Shown here in pieces: positions 23,165 to 35,206 of a stretch of DNA of 64,000 bases. Below the pieces are notes generated by a model. It searched no databases. It saw only the letters and a list, made by a program, of their open reading frames with translations, and was not told the DNA's origin. How positions within the stretch are numbered: the first letter of the stretch is position 1; the number at the start of each line of letters is the position of its first letter. The stretch is from Adiantum capillus-veneris (taxonomy: Eukaryota > Streptophyta > Polypodiopsida > Polypodiales > Pteridaceae), in the NCBI GenBank assembly GCA_014529385.2, contig CM043947.1:104869811-104933810 (forward strand), written 5' to 3'. Both the position numbers and the translations under genes were made by a program.

Positions 23165-24470
23165 ATGCATCGTGTTTTTGGGGATGGGGTCTATGTCTAA
23201 CATTTGGTGAATGGTAGAATGTCTGAGTCTTACAAGATGGTGAGCGAGTTTTTTCAAGTGATGAAAAAGGCGAGTGAGTCCCTGAATAAAGTTATTTGTG
23301 AATTAGAGACATTTTTAAACGTGATAAGGGAAATGAGACATAATAAGTGAATTGTCTTAGGATGTGGTCAAGAAAATTGGTGTTTGTAGCTCTAAGATGT
23401 AAGGCTTCTTGCAGCTCCTTAGGCTCCTTATATATACAAAATTTGCAGCTCTATGATGTGGAGTTGCCTTAGGATGTGGTCAAGAAGCTTGGTGACATCT
23501 CTTGTAAATATATGACGCTACAATGCTCAAAACTAGGTGTAGGGACTTTTTTTTTGGGGTAGAGAGCCTTAGGATGTGGTCAAGAAGCTTCGTGTTTGTT
23601 TTTGTAATTATATGATGCTCATAGGGCTCAAAAATAGGTGTGGGGACTATGGTTAACCAATTCTGACCAGTTAAGTGCAAACCCTAGCTTTTTAAGAGGA
23701 ATACAATTGTGTGCTATGATCTTGCCACAACCCTTTTACTAACTCTTCTTGAAATACCTTGCAACTTTGCTTTTGTCTTGGACTCCTCCCTTAAAATATG
23801 TTCTAAGACCTCATGCATGTCAAGCTATGTTCACAAATCCAGAAGACAACAATCAGTTACCACAAGGTTAGGCAGATCTATGACAGATAGATATGTTAAT
23901 CGCCTCTCAATCAATTTAAGTGGCTTGTATAAGCACCTGCTAAATTCTTGGAAATGAACTCCATTTTACTTAGATTTTTCACTTTTGTGACTTTAAGAGG
24001 CTTCTATAAAAAATTAATCTTATAGTTATTTAGATGTCCAAACAAAAAACCCTCTTAGGGAAATCCACACAACACATAGTATGAGTTGATAAAAAAATGT
24101 CAACAAAATAAATCAAGGGTTGAAGTTGATTTTCTGCATGGCCATCTCTAAAGACTAATTAAATAAAATGCGTATAATCTTACTGAATTAATTCAATGGT
24201 AGACCTATTTGTTTTTGAATTACAGACTCACACTTCTTTGAAAATTCCCTCAATACGTATGTAATGAGCCTATCACACTTCAGTGTTGCTTACATAAAGA
24301 CACTCATGTCTTGGAAACATCCTAACAAGATGCTCAAAGAGTTTCATGAATTTTTTATGTCATATGCCAAAGTTATGCTTAAAATACTAGAATCTAGGCA
24401 TGAGCCACTTTAAGGGCACCACCCACTTTTGTGGCCCACTACAATACTAGTAATAATTACATGGATAAAC
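23165..24470. other. AT-rich non-coding stretch with short tandem motif
   Basis: No supported gene. The motif TTAGGATGTGGTCAAGAA recurs three times (~23356, ~23470, ~23568) at ~100-115 bp spacing, which suggests an old tandem duplication. The remainder shows nothing recognisable. Confidence 0.6.
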
Positions 24471-24760
24471 TGTTAGTCAAGTCTGGTAAAAAGTAGTAGA
24501 AAACTCATACCTCAATACTCTGGTTGAGATGGTCATGAGGCAGTTGGGTTGCTTGAGCTCATCATGCATTGGGCACATCACTTCATCATTGCCATTGCAT
24601 ACGTCGTCATCGATGCAGTTGTAGTGGGTGCACCCACGGCTAAAGGGTCTCCACAAGTTTTGGCAGAAAGAAAAAAGAGGAAAACAGGTCTGGCCCATTG
24701 GGATAAGAACCTTCTACGTAGTGAGCTGAACCTGCTCAAACCAATCCACGCCGGCGCGGA

Positions 24761-25060
24761 ATGGTTTTGACACGTTCACAAAGGCCCTTCCTTGTTATAG
24801 GAAAAACAAGGTGCATGACGTGTAATAGGAAAAACAAACCACATGATGATCAAGACCTGCTCCTGCAACGAGAAGCCGTGATTAGAAAGGAGCTGCTCAT
24901 TCTCGATGACGCATGCGGAGGAGGATTGAGTTTGGACAACCTCAATTGCATTCCAGGCTCCCTCCTCGTCGATGAGGACCAGATCTCTCTTGCTCGCAAG
25001 CTGAGTATGCTGAATTGTGGATTAGGTGTGCTACAAGATAGGTTTATTTTGCTACACTAA
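24761..25060 (+). CDS. Unknown conserved open frame in repeat D1
   Basis: A ~99-residue frame with segments such as VIRKELLILDDACGGGLSLD and LLVDEDQISLARKLSMLNCG. The same frame is open in repeat D2 (50434-50727), with few amino-acid changes. A minus-strand alternative just to the left (24698-24477, Cys/His-rich, ending at a plausible GT donor) is also kept in both copies. No domain is recognised, and conservation here may only reflect recent duplication. Confidence 0.25.
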   Translation: MVLTRSQRPFLVIGKTRCMTCNRKNKPHDDQDLLLQREAVIRKELLILDDACGGGLSLDNLNCIPGSLLVDEDQISLARKLSMLNCGLGVLQDRFILLH

Positions 25061-26419
25061 GTGTTGATTCCATGCTGCACATCTGTTTGCAAACAAAATT
25101 GTTGGTTGCTATTAAAACATGCGCATAATTTTATGCCATGTAGAGGAAGAAGTAGTAGCAGCAGAAGTTTGAGGAGCATAGAGTTGGGACCAAAGGCATT
25201 GAGTTTCAAATAGACTTAGTGCATGGGCATACAAACCCTTATGACAACACCCTACTCAAGCTATCTTTCGCACGTACAATAAGAGGTGTGATTAGAAAGA
25301 AACTGAGGGATTTGATCTCCCCTTTCCGTTTCTAACCATCGCAATACTATACTGGCTATGGTGACGAGGGTGGCGGAAAAATGTGTGAAGAGACAGCTAG
25401 TGGGGAGGAAGACGAAGTGGGACCCCATAGCCAGTCCAATTATAAAGTGTGGTAGGTGGTAATAAGGTCCTAGAGCTCCACATAGCCTTATAAGAGATGG
25501 CGTTCTGACGTTGTCTTGCTTGTAGAATAAAGGGTCCTCTTGATGCTTTGTACAGGAGTGCAATACCTAACCTTAAAGAACAGTTTTCTCAAGCATGCAT
25601 CAAGAGCATCTTGTCCAATGAGGTATGCCTCATAGGTCTGAGATCTTGGAGGCATGTAGGCTGCTTCACCAATAGCAGGATTGGGAGTAGCAAGAGCATG
25701 AAATGCTAAGTGGGTAGCAACTAAAAGTGGTAGGTTCTATGTGGGTTGAATGCCCACATTAGGTTTTGCAGCAGCCAAGTTCCCAAGGAAGACCTCGGTG
25801 ATGGTTGCATCACCATCATCATCGTGTCTACAACATGGCATGTCAAGGAGGGTCGAGTAAATTTTCATGCAAGAAGGGTCTGCACTTTAATGGAAGAGCA
25901 AGGCATGGTTTGAACAGTCGTGGGGCCACCAGCCTTGAAATTGGGATACCTCACCATAATAGAGGATCCATAGAAGGCTTGGTAGGCTTATTGCAAGGCA
26001 TGTTCTGATAGCAAGGGAATATTATTTGCAGAAAGGCATGGTGGGATCACTCCTCTTGCAAGTGTGTTAGGATCATTGTAGGTTATTGCTCCGATGATAC
26101 CATCATAGACTAAAAAAGAAGAATAAGAGAAGAGATTGATAGTGAGAGAGGAAACATGCAGAGGCCTAGGCAAGAAGGCGATGTATACAATTGATTCCAG
26201 AGGTATGGTTAGGGTGGGTTCATAGTAGGTTGTAGAAGGAGAGTATTGAAAAGCAGCCAATAATTGCAAGCCATGTAGGAAAATGGGTTCACAGCATATC
26301 ACGGCAGTAACATAATTTCATGCCAACTCACTATAGAGAATTCCCTTTTCTTCTTTTGACCCCGGCCCCCCTCTCACAATGTCTCACCCTTGCAAAGAAG
26401 ACAAAAACATATACATAGA

Positions 26420-26504
<85 letters not shown>

Positions 26505-27743
26505 TAATAATTAACCACTTTGAATATGCTTCTGTGACTTGGGATTTTGTTAGGGCCTCAACATGTAAAGATGTTTGAAATTTTGATGCTTTCGTTGTTT
26601 TGTGTTCATTTTCTGTTGAGATGCTAGTTGAATCCAGTATGACATGATTATTTTCTTCAATATACCTTGCTCTAGCATCAATTTGTCAAGGGTGTTGCAC
26701 ATATTTTCTCAAAAACTTGCTTCGCTCGGTTTTAGTTTCTCATTGAATGTGAAGCCCCGAATGTCTGATGTAGTGTTGTGGACACCAAATCAATGAGGCA
26801 AAGTTTCCCCTTAAGCCCATTGTTGTTCGGTGTAGCAACTCATCCACTATTTTTCTTTTAGAATGCACAGGTTGCTGCTAGAATATTAAAGGTTTGAAAA
26901 CTGGTCAAGATAATATGGTTGCTCTAGGTTTTGCTGATGACATTGACACTTTTCTTCAAGCTAAAACACTAAAAGAGGAGAAATTGAGAACCGTTTTTGT
27001 TACCGCGGATTAACAAATGAAATTGGGGAGAGAGAAAAAGCGTAAGTGATAATAAGAGAGAAAATATCTATGGCAATGGTTTTTCAGCAATAAGAGCGAT
27101 AAAATGCAACTATACAATGCTGATTGTCGCATATATTACCGTGAATATTACCGCTAAACACCTATTCAAAAATATAGGTGCTCATTTGGACCACCCAATT
27201 TTGGGTGGCTCAAATGAGAAACTTTATTTTTGACTTGCATAAAACATATGAAACAACAATTGTTTTTTGAATGAGTATACAAAATAAATAAACTATAGAA
27301 ATTGAATATACTTTAGACTGACAAATTAAAGAGCAAATGATCAACTATTTAAAAAAGTTACAAATAAGATGAAAATAGTTGTATATACATATGCCATAGA
27401 GTTTTTTTTGTGCCACATTGGGACTTTATGAGAGGATTACAAATGATTTTCTATCTGGCCAAGTCCTCCTCCTCCTCCTCCTCCTCGTTCTCATTCATAG
27501 GAACATATGTATGATCGCCCTGACTTTACGTTAATCCAAACCAAATTAAGCAAATTAACAACTCAAAACAATTAAGACAATATGATTTGTCTAAACTTAT
27601 TACGTGTAGAGATCCAATCGCTCAGTTGAATTGCTCGCGAGAGATGTGCTTGTTCTCCAATAACCATCGTCAAGTTTTGAATTCTGTATGCCACTCTCGA
27701 AACATGACGATCTCTCGGGTAGGCCGACTACGACTGTTTTTTC
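25061..27743. other. Non-coding interior of repeat D1
   Basis: No supported gene. It holds the (CT)n tract at 26422-26501, a short CTC-rich run near 27467-27485 and a hairpin at ~27184-27222 with arms CTCATTTGGACCACCCA and its near-complement. The equivalent stretch in D2 is 50728-53402. Confidence 0.6.
26422..26501. repeat. (CT)n microsatellite in D1
   Basis: About 40 CT units. The tract in D2 (52089-52145) is shorter and interrupted. Confidence 0.95.
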
Positions 27744-28624
27744 CTAAGTTAGCAATATCAACAAGAAATCATTAACTAAAACCTTTTCAATCACCGAGTT
27801 AGGTTGCAATTTAACCAAACCTACATATTTTTCCTTCGAGGCTACTTTGCCTCTCAAACCATAGTGTGTGGGAGTTTGTGTTGCCTGAGCTTTGCGTTGT
27901 TTGTAGGATGAGCCCATTGCAGCTTGCTCGCCCTTTTTGTGCATTGCCCACTTCCACTCCGCATATACCATGTTGCCGCTGTAATAGCTCCTTTCTGGAT
28001 CTCTAATCTGGTTGGTCGTTGTCCGCAGTGCACATGAATGCTTGTTTTCAAAAAATGTGCTATAATATCCCTCCAACCACTATGTTGTAAAACGCTCATT
28101 GGGGGCATTTGGAAATCTCGCATGCAAGGCATCCTCAATGTAGCATGCATGATCGAGTAACTGATCTCTAAACTTTACAAGAAAATTCCTATACGTCAAG
28201 GGTATAAGAATCTGAAGATGGGGTCGAAATGCTCTGCTCTATGATGTACTAAAGTCATATCCCCACCATAATTTTCTCTAGTAGCACCCATGAGTGTCTG
28301 GCACGGGTGCATCAGTATCCTCATCCTCTACGTCTAGGGTGGCATGCTCTAAAGTAGGGGACTTTGTCTCCCCATTAGCATAAACCCCCCAATGAACTAA
28401 GATGAACCTCAGTGGCCCGTGACTTACAAGGATTGCCTTGTAAAAAATGGGCACACTACCCATAATTATTGAGGATGCTTTCTTCATGCACAATGCTAAA
28501 ATTGTTGGCCTCGGCAAGACCACTAGAGGAGGGACCGCTTTGCTCATGTAGTTTGCCACTGACAAGAATGTGCATGATCACATCGTCGTCCCAGTCTCCT
28601 AGTACTATCCTTTCTTTTTCAATC
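27744..28624 (-). pseudogene. Unknown repeat-encoded protein in D1, three in-frame TAG stops
   Basis: The minus strand has one frame from about 28565 to 27744 that is open except for TAG at 28278-28280, 28239-28241 and 28080-28082. Segments include HWGVYANGETKSPTLEHATL, RFPNAPNERF, WLEGYYSTFFENKHSCALR and THYGLRGKVASKEKYVGLV. In the upstream part a second frame (DDDVIMHVLVSGKLHEQS) looks more protein-like, so a frameshift near 28450 is likely. No domain is recognised. The copy in D2 (53403-54300) shares these stops, so they arose before the duplication. Confidence 0.4.
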
Positions 28625-29381
28625 TAGGGGCCCTTTGGGATTAAGGTTAATTAGAGGCCAGCCATTGAGAAGAGGGTGGAGGACACACTCTAAGCCCTCA
28701 AAAATGTAGGGGCACAAAGTAGTCTTACACTTCTTAAATGGGCTCTTACCTAGTGAGAAGGTGGGGTGGGGTGGGGTGGGGTGGGGGGGGGGGGGGGGTG
28801 GACCAAATGGAACCTCCAACTTCCCTCCTTTTTGATCCGGTTTTGAAAAAATCCCAAAAATTTGAAAATTTTCAAAACTCAAATTTCATCTTCTTATAAC
28901 CCCCCTAAAACTATTTTATGGTCAAAAAATCATTTTTTGACCTCAAAAAGTCAAAACGTGCACCCAAAAACCCTAAAATTCAAAATTTTTCAAAAGCTTT
29001 TGAAAAATATTTTTTTGCTATCCAGAGCTCCCCCAAAAGTAGTTCTTAGGAAAAAAGTGATTTTCTCTCTCTAGAACCCCCCTTTTCCAACCCCTCCTTG
29101 GTTGCAACCATCACACTCATCCTCTACTCCAACACTCTCTCTCTCTACACCATCTCCATTGCTGCAGCAAGGAAGTTCCTCTCTCCTCCCCTACCACCTT
29201 CCATTGCCACACCAAGCAAAGGTTATCCACCTTCTCCTCCCATTGCCACACCAAGCAAGGGTTATCCACCTTCTCCTCCCATTGCCACAAGGGTTATCCA
29301 CCTTCTCATATCACTTTATCCTCTGTACATTGTAGCAACAAGCAAGGTCCTTCTCCTCCTCCTAGTTTTCTTTGCCCAACC
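28625..29381. other. Non-coding stretch with G-run, upstream of an unknown gene
   Basis: After the D1 breakpoint the sequence reads GGGGCCCTTTGGGATTAAGG, then a GGGGT array with a long G-run (28764-28800), AT-rich sequence, and a CT/CCTCC-rich block (~29060-29380) with three copies of a TTATCCACCTTCTC motif. The pyrimidine-rich block looks like a 5' UTR or promoter region for the gene at 29382. No protein is supported here. Confidence 0.45.
28764..28800. repeat. GGGGT tandem array plus G-homopolymer
   Basis: Four or five GGGGT units run into about 17 consecutive G. It can form a G-quadruplex in principle; it may also be a site of assembly error. Confidence 0.85.
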
Positions 29382-30722
29382 ATGGCCAACTCTACTTCGC
29401 AAAGGCGGCCAAAGAATGAGGTCACAGCACTTGCATGCCACAACACTAGAGGTGTAGATGATGAGTGGGTGACACAAGAGTTCACCAAAGGTTCTTGGGT
29501 ATACATGCAACAATTTGCTATTGGCCCTCATCGTGTGCGGAATCGTGCAAACTTGGATCTTCATTGGAAAGGAAATCTCCTTGGCTTCACGAACCGCAAA
29601 TACAAGGGGACCATAGCCATTGTGCAACATGTTTTCTCAATGTCAACCATGCATTTGCAACAACCACCTCCATTTCCAACACATTGTAAGTACATGTTTT
29701 GAGAATACAAAGCTAGTTGTGAAATCACAGTGTAATTTTATTATGGATTCATACTTAAGATTTGTCATGCATTTATAGTCATATTTCCATCCACGTTGGT
29801 GGAGGAGCAGCCACTACATAGTCTCTCCGGCACATTCAATGCTATACATGCGGATATTGGAGCAATAATGTTCCCACATCTTTGCCTAACCAAACTGGTT
29901 CAAAGAAGGATTTTCTTCTATTCTCACTCCTATATTGTCCCTACTTCTACACAAGCGTTTGGAACGCTTGAACCCATCAATGTAACTTCCTTATTAAGTA
30001 TGGAGTGGCCGGTGCCAGATTTGTGGTCGATAGCATCTTTCAAGTAAAAGATGATAATGGATGTCCAAAACTCTTTGAAATACTCTAAAGCTTCTAGGTC
30101 TGTGGGCTTGAGTTGGTGTTTGCCTATTCATTGTTTTGTGCACATTTTTAAAGAGTTTGGATTTGTGGAGACTACCACAATGCTTGTATGTAAAGATGCA
30201 CATTACGAGGAATTAGGAAGGCTTTTAGAAGAGGACTGGGGTTTTGTGGAGGGTATGCACAATGGGGACTGGTACCGTTGTAAGGTTGGAGCTTCAGGTA
30301 TTGGAATGCGCTATTTGAAATCCCGCACCTCCTTGTACATACGATTTCACTATGATCGTTGGATGTGCAAGCTTGGAGTGTGGACTCCCTTACAGAGTGT
30401 AGACAGCGCTATTGCAAGATTTGACATTGCAGTGAAGATGCCCAACGATGCTTTGGAGGCAGTCCAAGTGAACAAGCATTGGACTCTCAGTAATGTTCGA
30501 GAACATTTGGTTATTATGGGTTTTGAGGCCATTCAACAAGCACAATTTAGTTTACAAGGTCACAAGGTGAGAATCCTTCCACCACATTTTCAATACATCA
30601 TGGTTTGTCGATCATTGGATGCTTATTGTAATGAATGTCTACAGATTGGGAAGAGAATGGAAGACAAACTGAAGGTCGAGGAGGGCTGGGGGATGGATGG
30701 AACTATGCTATCGATCTTATAA
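29382..30722 (+). pseudogene. Unknown two-exon gene with one in-frame TAA
   Basis: Exon 1 is 29382-29685 and exon 2 is 29779-30722. The intron has a strong donor (CACATT|GTAAGTAC) and an acceptor TTTATAG. Exon 1 leaves one base over, and exon 2 restores the phase into a long open frame, which supports the model. The protein is ~415 residues, rich in aromatic residues, with segments FTKGSWVYMQQFAIGPHRV, EELGRLLEEDWGFVEGM, LYIRFHYDRWMCKLGVWTP and LPPHFQYIMVCRSLDAY. One TAA (30045-30047) interrupts exon 2. I do not recognise the family. It lies 250 bp upstream of another plus-strand gene with its own TATA box. Confidence 0.5.
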
Positions 30723-30879
30723 CTTTGTAACTCTTGCAATTTTCAAACTGATCCCCGCTGTAATCAACATGATTTGCTTCGGCAAATTATGCCGTTGAAT
30801 ATAATTTTTTGCATTGGGATGAGAAATCATTTTTTGGTGAAAGTGCCTTTTTTTTTAATGTCTTACAAAAAAGGATCCA

Positions 30880-30889
30880 TTATAAAAGG
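30880..30889 (+). promoter_or_regulatory. TATA box upstream of the gene at 30970
   Basis: TTATAAAAGGGGG lies about 80 bp before ATG 30970. That spacing suits a transcription start near 30915 and a short CT-rich 5' UTR. Confidence 0.55.
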
Positions 30890-30969
30890 GGGGCCACCTA
30901 ACTCATTCACTATTTTCACTTTTACAACTCTTGAGCTCCTCCACTCTCTATCTACACCCCAGGCTAGAC

Positions 30970-32387
30970 ATGGATGCTTCCACAGCCTCTGCGTCTGCAG
31001 CCACATCCACCCCTTTGTCACGCTTCATCCTCTTCCTTGAGGACACAAAATACAAAGGGAAGTTGGAACAATTGCTTTTTTACTCGTCTCCCTGACCTTG
31101 ATGCCACAATTGCCCTTCACATGGATGCATTTGCCAAGATTTTTGTGTTCATGGAGAAGCACATCATAAAATATTATGTATCTATCCCCCCACATGTAGG
31201 GATCTGGGTGCCTTGCGATCTTTTGCCCTATATACACAAAGGTGATCGCCCATTCTCCAAGCGGTTGCAACGATTCCAAGAAATTGCAACCGATGCAGGC
31301 CATTACTTGGACGAGCAAGCCCCAGGGGTGTCAGCGCTCAAGAAACGCAAGTTGGGGGTGGAGTACCTTTCTCGGCTCGCAACATTTATCTTCTTGGTGA
31401 GCGAGGAACCTGATTTGGAGGAGCTTTGCTTACCACACCTTCAGGTTGGGTCCTTTATCAAGGACACCAAGGAGCAGCAGGTTATCTCCATGAACCCTGT
31501 AGTAGAAGGAAAGGTACACCGGCTCGAGTACCCTAGGGGTCTTGAGGAACTGGTAGAGAAATCCATAGTTGCGCCTGGCCCTAGTGACACTCCAGTGCCA
31601 CTACCACTGACGGATGTGGCTATCCCAGAGGTAGAAATCAACCGCTTCTCCTCAGTGTTAGTGGATGGGGAGGAGTATGTGTTCCTACATGATTTGGAGA
31701 AAGCATTTGGCCTGCACATGGATGAATGCTTGATCGTCCCTTAGACAATACGCCAGATGCCCTAGAAAGCAAGCTCTTTCCAGATGGGGACTCTGCTGTT
31801 GACACTATTGCAGTTGTATGTGCGGAGGTCCTCGCAGCAGAGCAGTTGCACATGGCTGATGAAGAATTCCAAGCCACATAAGCCAAGGTTGAGGCTGTTA
31901 GGATGCCTATGCCATTATGCAACCTCCCATCTGATGATCCAAAGGTCGTATCTGTGGTGCATGGGAGCATTGACTTGGATGCAAAGGGCAACAGGGAGGA
32001 GGACGACAAGGACCAGGAGGTAAACTGTATCCTAAATTTCATGTTACTATTTTATCCTTCATTGTCTTTTTTCTCAACCTTCATCGGTTTATGACAAGAT
32101 GTCGTGGAGGTTGATGATTAGCTGCAAGGACGGGTGGCAAGCAGACGGGCTTTGGACCTCAAGCTTCCCTTGTGCATTACCTAGGAATACTCTCCCCTGG
32201 AGATGTGGCCATTATCCATAATGAATATACTCCCCAAGACCATTTTATGACTTGGTCGTTAAAAGCTTTGAGCAAGTTTTTGTGTTTGAGCACCATTGCT
32301 CAAACTGCGCATCAAGTGTTCCTAGTGCGTAGATCCCTTGTATGCACAACGTTTGGCACTGGCTTTCGTGGTAAACTGCTTGCCCAG
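30970..32387 (+). pseudogene. Unknown gene, 5' part, interrupted by a chromovirus
   Basis: ATG 30970 (MDASTASASAATSTPLSRF) follows the TATA box. A slip in a T-run near 31080 moves the frame to the long open stretch up to 31743, with segments such as YVSIPPHVGIWVPCDLLPY, KKRKLGVEYLSRLATFIF and EYVFLHDLEKAFGLHMDE. A second shift near 31735 continues as DNTPDALESKLFPDGDSA, with TAA at 31879-31881 in frame. A donor (CAGGAG|GTAAAC) lies at 32020. Acceptor phase around 32098 is unresolved. Coding-like sequence (GFGPQASLVHYLGILSPGD) then runs to 32387, where the retroelement begins. The frame reopens at 44345. Function unknown. Confidence 0.45.
32383..32387. repeat. Target-site duplication CCCAG, left
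   Basis: CCCAG directly before the LTR start; the same five bases follow the element at 44340-44344. Confidence 0.9.
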
Positions 32388-33057
32388 TGTGAGGTCCCCA
32401 CCCCGCCGTTTCCAATGGCGGATCTGATGGTGAACCCGGTGGCCACTAGATCTATTGCCGAAGCAAACAAAATGGTTCAGGGTTCAACTAGTGGACGATC
32501 TCTCATCACAAAGTGACTCGAGTTCGAGCCTACTAGCAGGGAGATCTAGCTCCACCTTGCAGGGGAAGCGTACTTGAACTATCTAGCGATCCTAAGACCC
32601 ACCTTCCAAGAGGAGAGAAACCTCGAGTGCCTTTTTCCCCATGTTTCAGAGGCACGTACTCTCGAGAATTCCCCGCTCTAGGGGCAATGAGCATTACTAA
32701 TATCGAGTAAGCACTATGGGGACAGAGAGTTCCGACAAATCGGGACCACCCATCTCGTAGGCATTGGCAACCAGAGCCAATCCCCCACTTTCCACCCCCA
32801 CACTCACACTTCCTTGTGTGACCTAATTACTACCACAAAGGTTGTTCAACATAAAAATTCCTTGTTTAATTCCGAATCACATTGTTCGTTAATACAGCCC
32901 TTCAACCAGTATTGCAAACAACACCAAGACAGAATTCTAGTAAAAATTCTACTCAAACTTATTCATAAAAGTTCCAATGTTCTGGAGGTACAACATCCCC
33001 CCTCCAGCGAGAGTTCACTCCTCCCGTTGTCGCCTAGCTGCCCATACCACTAGGTAT

Positions 33058-33203
33058 GTCCACCGCATAGAAAGCACGTCATGGACACTCCCACCGCATA
33101 GAAAGCAAGACGTACGTTCCCACCGCATAGAAAGCAAGTCATGGGTATCCACCTCATAGAAAGCAAGTCGTGGGTATCCACCTCATAGAAAGCAAGTCAT
33201 GGA
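33058..33203. repeat. Minisatellite inside the LTR
   Basis: Five units built on CATAGAAAGCAAGTC, about 28-34 bp each. The other LTR has about four units (40969-41083), so copy number has changed since insertion. Confidence 0.85.
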
Positions 33204-34521
33204 TTCAACAGTCCTTAACGAGGAACTCTGTCCCCTGTGATCAGTAGGGGGGTTAGGACTGATTCAACATTGGAAATAAAATGAACATGTCAAGCTAAAT
33301 TTTCCCTAGTAGACATTCTTTCCTAATTGCAACCAGCATACCCATCAATGATTTCCTTCCTACTTTAGAACTTAATGTACAATGAATTCAATGCCGAGGT
33401 TTCCGTCGGACTTCTCCAACATGTTTGGGGATATTTTCATTCCTAACTAAACGTGTGCAATGTTAAATTAAACAACTTGAATGAAATTATAATCTACCTC
33501 TTCCATTTCTTCGTCGATGGCCCGTGAGATGGCCGGTATTTGTTCCTCCATGGGAGCTTTTCCCTTTCCGTTCACCTTGCTCATTCCTGCCTCGTGGTCG
33601 TGGGCTCCACCAAAGCGAGTCCTCTTAACCGGGGCCATTTTAAACTCACTACTTTAAGTAATTTAACTTGGGGAAAAAGAGCTAATTTTCATAAGTGTCA
33701 TAACAAGCCAAATGATAGATTAGCAACATCAAACAATGCCTGCTACATGAGAGGTTTAGATTTTTCCATATAGCAATCATTATGGATGACACATAATCCT
33801 ATGGGAACCGGTCTAAAGATAATTACTCGGCTTACATGATTAAGAATAATAGGATTTCACTAATGAAATTACCAGAGAGATGACTTAAGCACGATTAATC
33901 TTTTTCCTAGCAATTAGAGGGTGCAGAATCACTGCATGCATAGGTGTGAGAAAAACCACCTCTTAGAGACTTAATGACAGATTAATCTTACCTTAATTAT
34001 ATCTTAATTCATAACAGATATGGATCTAAATCAACTACAATATTAATGCATGACAGAAAGAGTGATTCTCATCAATCTACACAATTACCAGCTTACCGAT
34101 TAATTTCTATGCTACCTAGAGAGAGAAATTCTAATAATCGTGCACTAATCATTAATTAAGAGTGATGAATGGCTGATAATTCAGCTATGGGATGATGATT
34201 ACATAATAGAATATGGTTAAGGAGAATTTAGAGAGTGATTATAGAGAATTACAACTAGGAATAAGCATAATAGACGAGAAATTTAGATGGTAATGAAAAG
34301 GATTTGCAGAAAGCATTAATTAGACCGTGGTTACCGTGATTAAGGGCTAATAATCCTCTCGATTCTCTGATCTAATCGAGCTTCTTGAAGCGAGAATTCG
34401 ACAGCACCTCCCTCCTTGCTTCTCCTTCAAAAGGTGTGTGTTCCGGCAACACCTTCGCAGAGTGTGTGTAGGCCTGTGTGTGTGCACTGTGTGTGTGTGT
34501 AAGCATATGTGTGTGTGCAGG

Positions 34522-34532
34522 CCTTTAAATAG
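34522..34532 (-). promoter_or_regulatory. TATA-like core promoter of the chromovirus LTR
   Basis: Minus strand CTATTTAAAGG, upstream of the GT-rich tract and the long remainder of the LTR. The equivalent site in the other LTR is split by an insertion at 42427. Confidence 0.5.
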
Positions 34533-35176
34533 GCTTCTACAGGCTGAAAATTGACCAGCCCTGCTATTACCATCTGGAGAAGCACTCAGTTCACTGCATT
34601 GGCAAGTCTAGTTGCCTACTCACCAAGTGTCAGGTTGGCTAGTTTAACTGACTCTAAGACTTAGTTACTAGCTTGGAAACTCTCCCAGGACTCCCACAAA
34701 GCAAGAGGGCATCCCCTAGCTGCTAAAGCTGATCTGGAGTGGGCTGGAACCTGTTCCCATACAGTCGTGGGCCCCCGGTACCTCCCCAGACAATTTTTAG
34801 GAAAATTGGTTCTAGGCTAAAACGGGTCATACGAGTCGGATTTTGATGCCGAAAATTGCTATAGCAAGCTCTAAGTAAGGCGTACTGGCCCGAATACCTG
34901 CCATATTTAGCAGCCCCCGGGGTCCGAAAATGCATTTTTTGAAATTCGGGGTACGGGTGCAGTTTTTCGAGACGATCAGAACTGGACGGGTCGGGTGACC
35001 AAAAACTTACTATTTTTGGAATTTTTTAACAAAAATTACTTTAATTCACATTTTGGAGATTTAAAACATTCTAAACACCATGGCACTGACAGAATCTGGA
35101 AAACTGCTAAAAATAGTAACTTATTCCAGTTCATGGTACAAGGGTGCTCTTTTTGATCGGGGTCAGAGACCTTACA

Positions 35177-35187
35177 ACCTCCCCAAC
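35177..35187 (-). other. Polypurine tract of the chromovirus
   Basis: Minus strand TTGGGGAGGT abuts the LTR start TGTAAGGTC, as expected for plus-strand priming. Confidence 0.75.
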
Positions 35188-35206
35188 GTGAAAAATTGAG
35201 ATGTCC

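Larger units (their letters stand above)
24471..28624. repeat. Dispersed 4.15-kb repeat, copy D1
   Basis: Nearly identical in order and sequence to 50138-54283, in the same orientation. Both begin TGTTA(G/T)TCAAGTCTGG. D1 breaks off after TTTTTCAATC, where D2 continues with coding sequence, so D1 is truncated at 28624. Contents: a conserved plus-strand frame at 24761-25060, a CT microsatellite at 26422-26501, a hairpin at ~27184-27222 and a broken minus-strand gene at 27744-28624. D2 carries ~16 extra bases near 52748. I did not identify the element class. Confidence 0.85.
32388..35176 (-). repeat. 3' LTR of the chromovirus
   Basis: 2,789 bp. Plus-strand ends are TGTGAGGTCCCC and GACCTTACA. 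It includes a minisatellite of CACCGCATAGAAAGCAAG-type units (33058-33203), a GT-rich tract near 34470-34520 and a TATA-like core at 34522-34532. It is the uninterrupted partner of the LTR at 40295-44339 and so reports the empty site of the insertion there. Confidence 0.92.
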
